Source: Aphis gossypii
Taxonomy: Eukaryota > Arthropoda > Insecta > Hemiptera > Aphididae
Reading direction: 5' to 3'
Assembly (NCBI RefSeq): GCF_020184175.1
Contig: NC_065530.1
Span: 51,437,260 to 51,501,259, forward strand
Length of the DNA: 64,000 bases
In this document: one piece after another, positions 63,641 through 64,000 of the stretch
How the letters are laid out: each line of letters starts with the position of its first letter
Numbering within the stretch: the stretch's first letter is position 1
The notes under the pieces: model-generated
The model's database searches: none
Seen by the model: the letters and a program-made list of their open reading frames with translations, nothing else
Told to the model about the DNA's origin: nothing
Program-made: the position numbers and the translations under genes

Positions 63641-64000
63641 TAACAGTCGTGTCTACGACTCAAGTATCACACGGATTCGTCAATTTCGTTTTCGGGGTTG
63701 AGCGTTTTGTGTTTAATTTTGGGCGCGATGGCGTTTTCGATGATAAACCGGACGTAGGTATATATTATGATGGATTACATTTTTTTCTAATTTTCTTGTC
63801 GAACTTATTATGCGTCTGTAGTGGAGTTTATTGCGCACACATAAACTTGATTTATTTACATCATCCTTAGGTTGGGTTCCTCTTACAACTGAAGTTACAA
63901 GAAAATTGTTTTTGAAATATAGGTGTAAGGTGTACAGTGTACATATATATTAGTACTATAGTATTTTTTCCGCGGTATTCGCTAACCAGATGACGTATGA
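63641..64000. other. Window edge, no supported feature
   Basis: A 73-codon plus-strand frame at 63649-63870 has no recognisable content. I see nothing else that can be supported here. Confidence 0.5.

Overview
The window is AT-rich eukaryotic DNA, most probably from an aphid or close hemipteran. It has long introns, short poly-T-tracted introns of about 60-110 nt inside gene bodies, many TAGGTA/TACCTA words, and small DNA-transposon relics. It carries an insect-type FARP gene and an insect odorant-binding-protein-like gene. The species assignment is inference. I see no bacterial genes, CRISPR array, tRNA or intact rRNA.

Region 1-4.4 kb is intergenic with repeat debris. A CpG-rich promoter and non-coding first exon lie at about 4.4-5.2 kb. 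Region 5.2-19.7 kb is a large first intron. Region 19.7-36.7 kb (+) holds the coding part of a FERM-RhoGEF-PH-PH protein, the FARP1/FARP2 orthologue (Cdep in Drosophila). I reconstructed 22 coding exons whose phases all join; they encode about 1051 aa, the usual FARP length. One exon at 23631 can read through its splice donor into 1303 further open codons, giving a predicted 1765-aa isoform that keeps FERM but lacks DH and PH.

Region 37.7-63.5 kb (-) is a second gene, convergent with the first (about 1.04 kb between stop codons). It has one non-coding first exon near 63.3 kb and seven coding exons, all joined at phase-0 introns. It encodes a 412-aa secreted protein. The cysteine framework and helical segments look like an odorant-binding protein, but the usual C2-X3-C3 motif is split by 213 residues rich in Gln, His, Pro and Tyr. 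This is the most unusual protein in the window.

The introns of the second gene hold a hAT-type MITE with an exact 8-bp target duplication, a perfect 48-bp inverted repeat, a 5S-rRNA-like patch, and several GC-rich islands that share short words. A pogo/Tigger-like MITE sits in an intron of the first gene. Nothing in the sequence suggests that the two genes act together; they are simply tail-to-tail neighbours.
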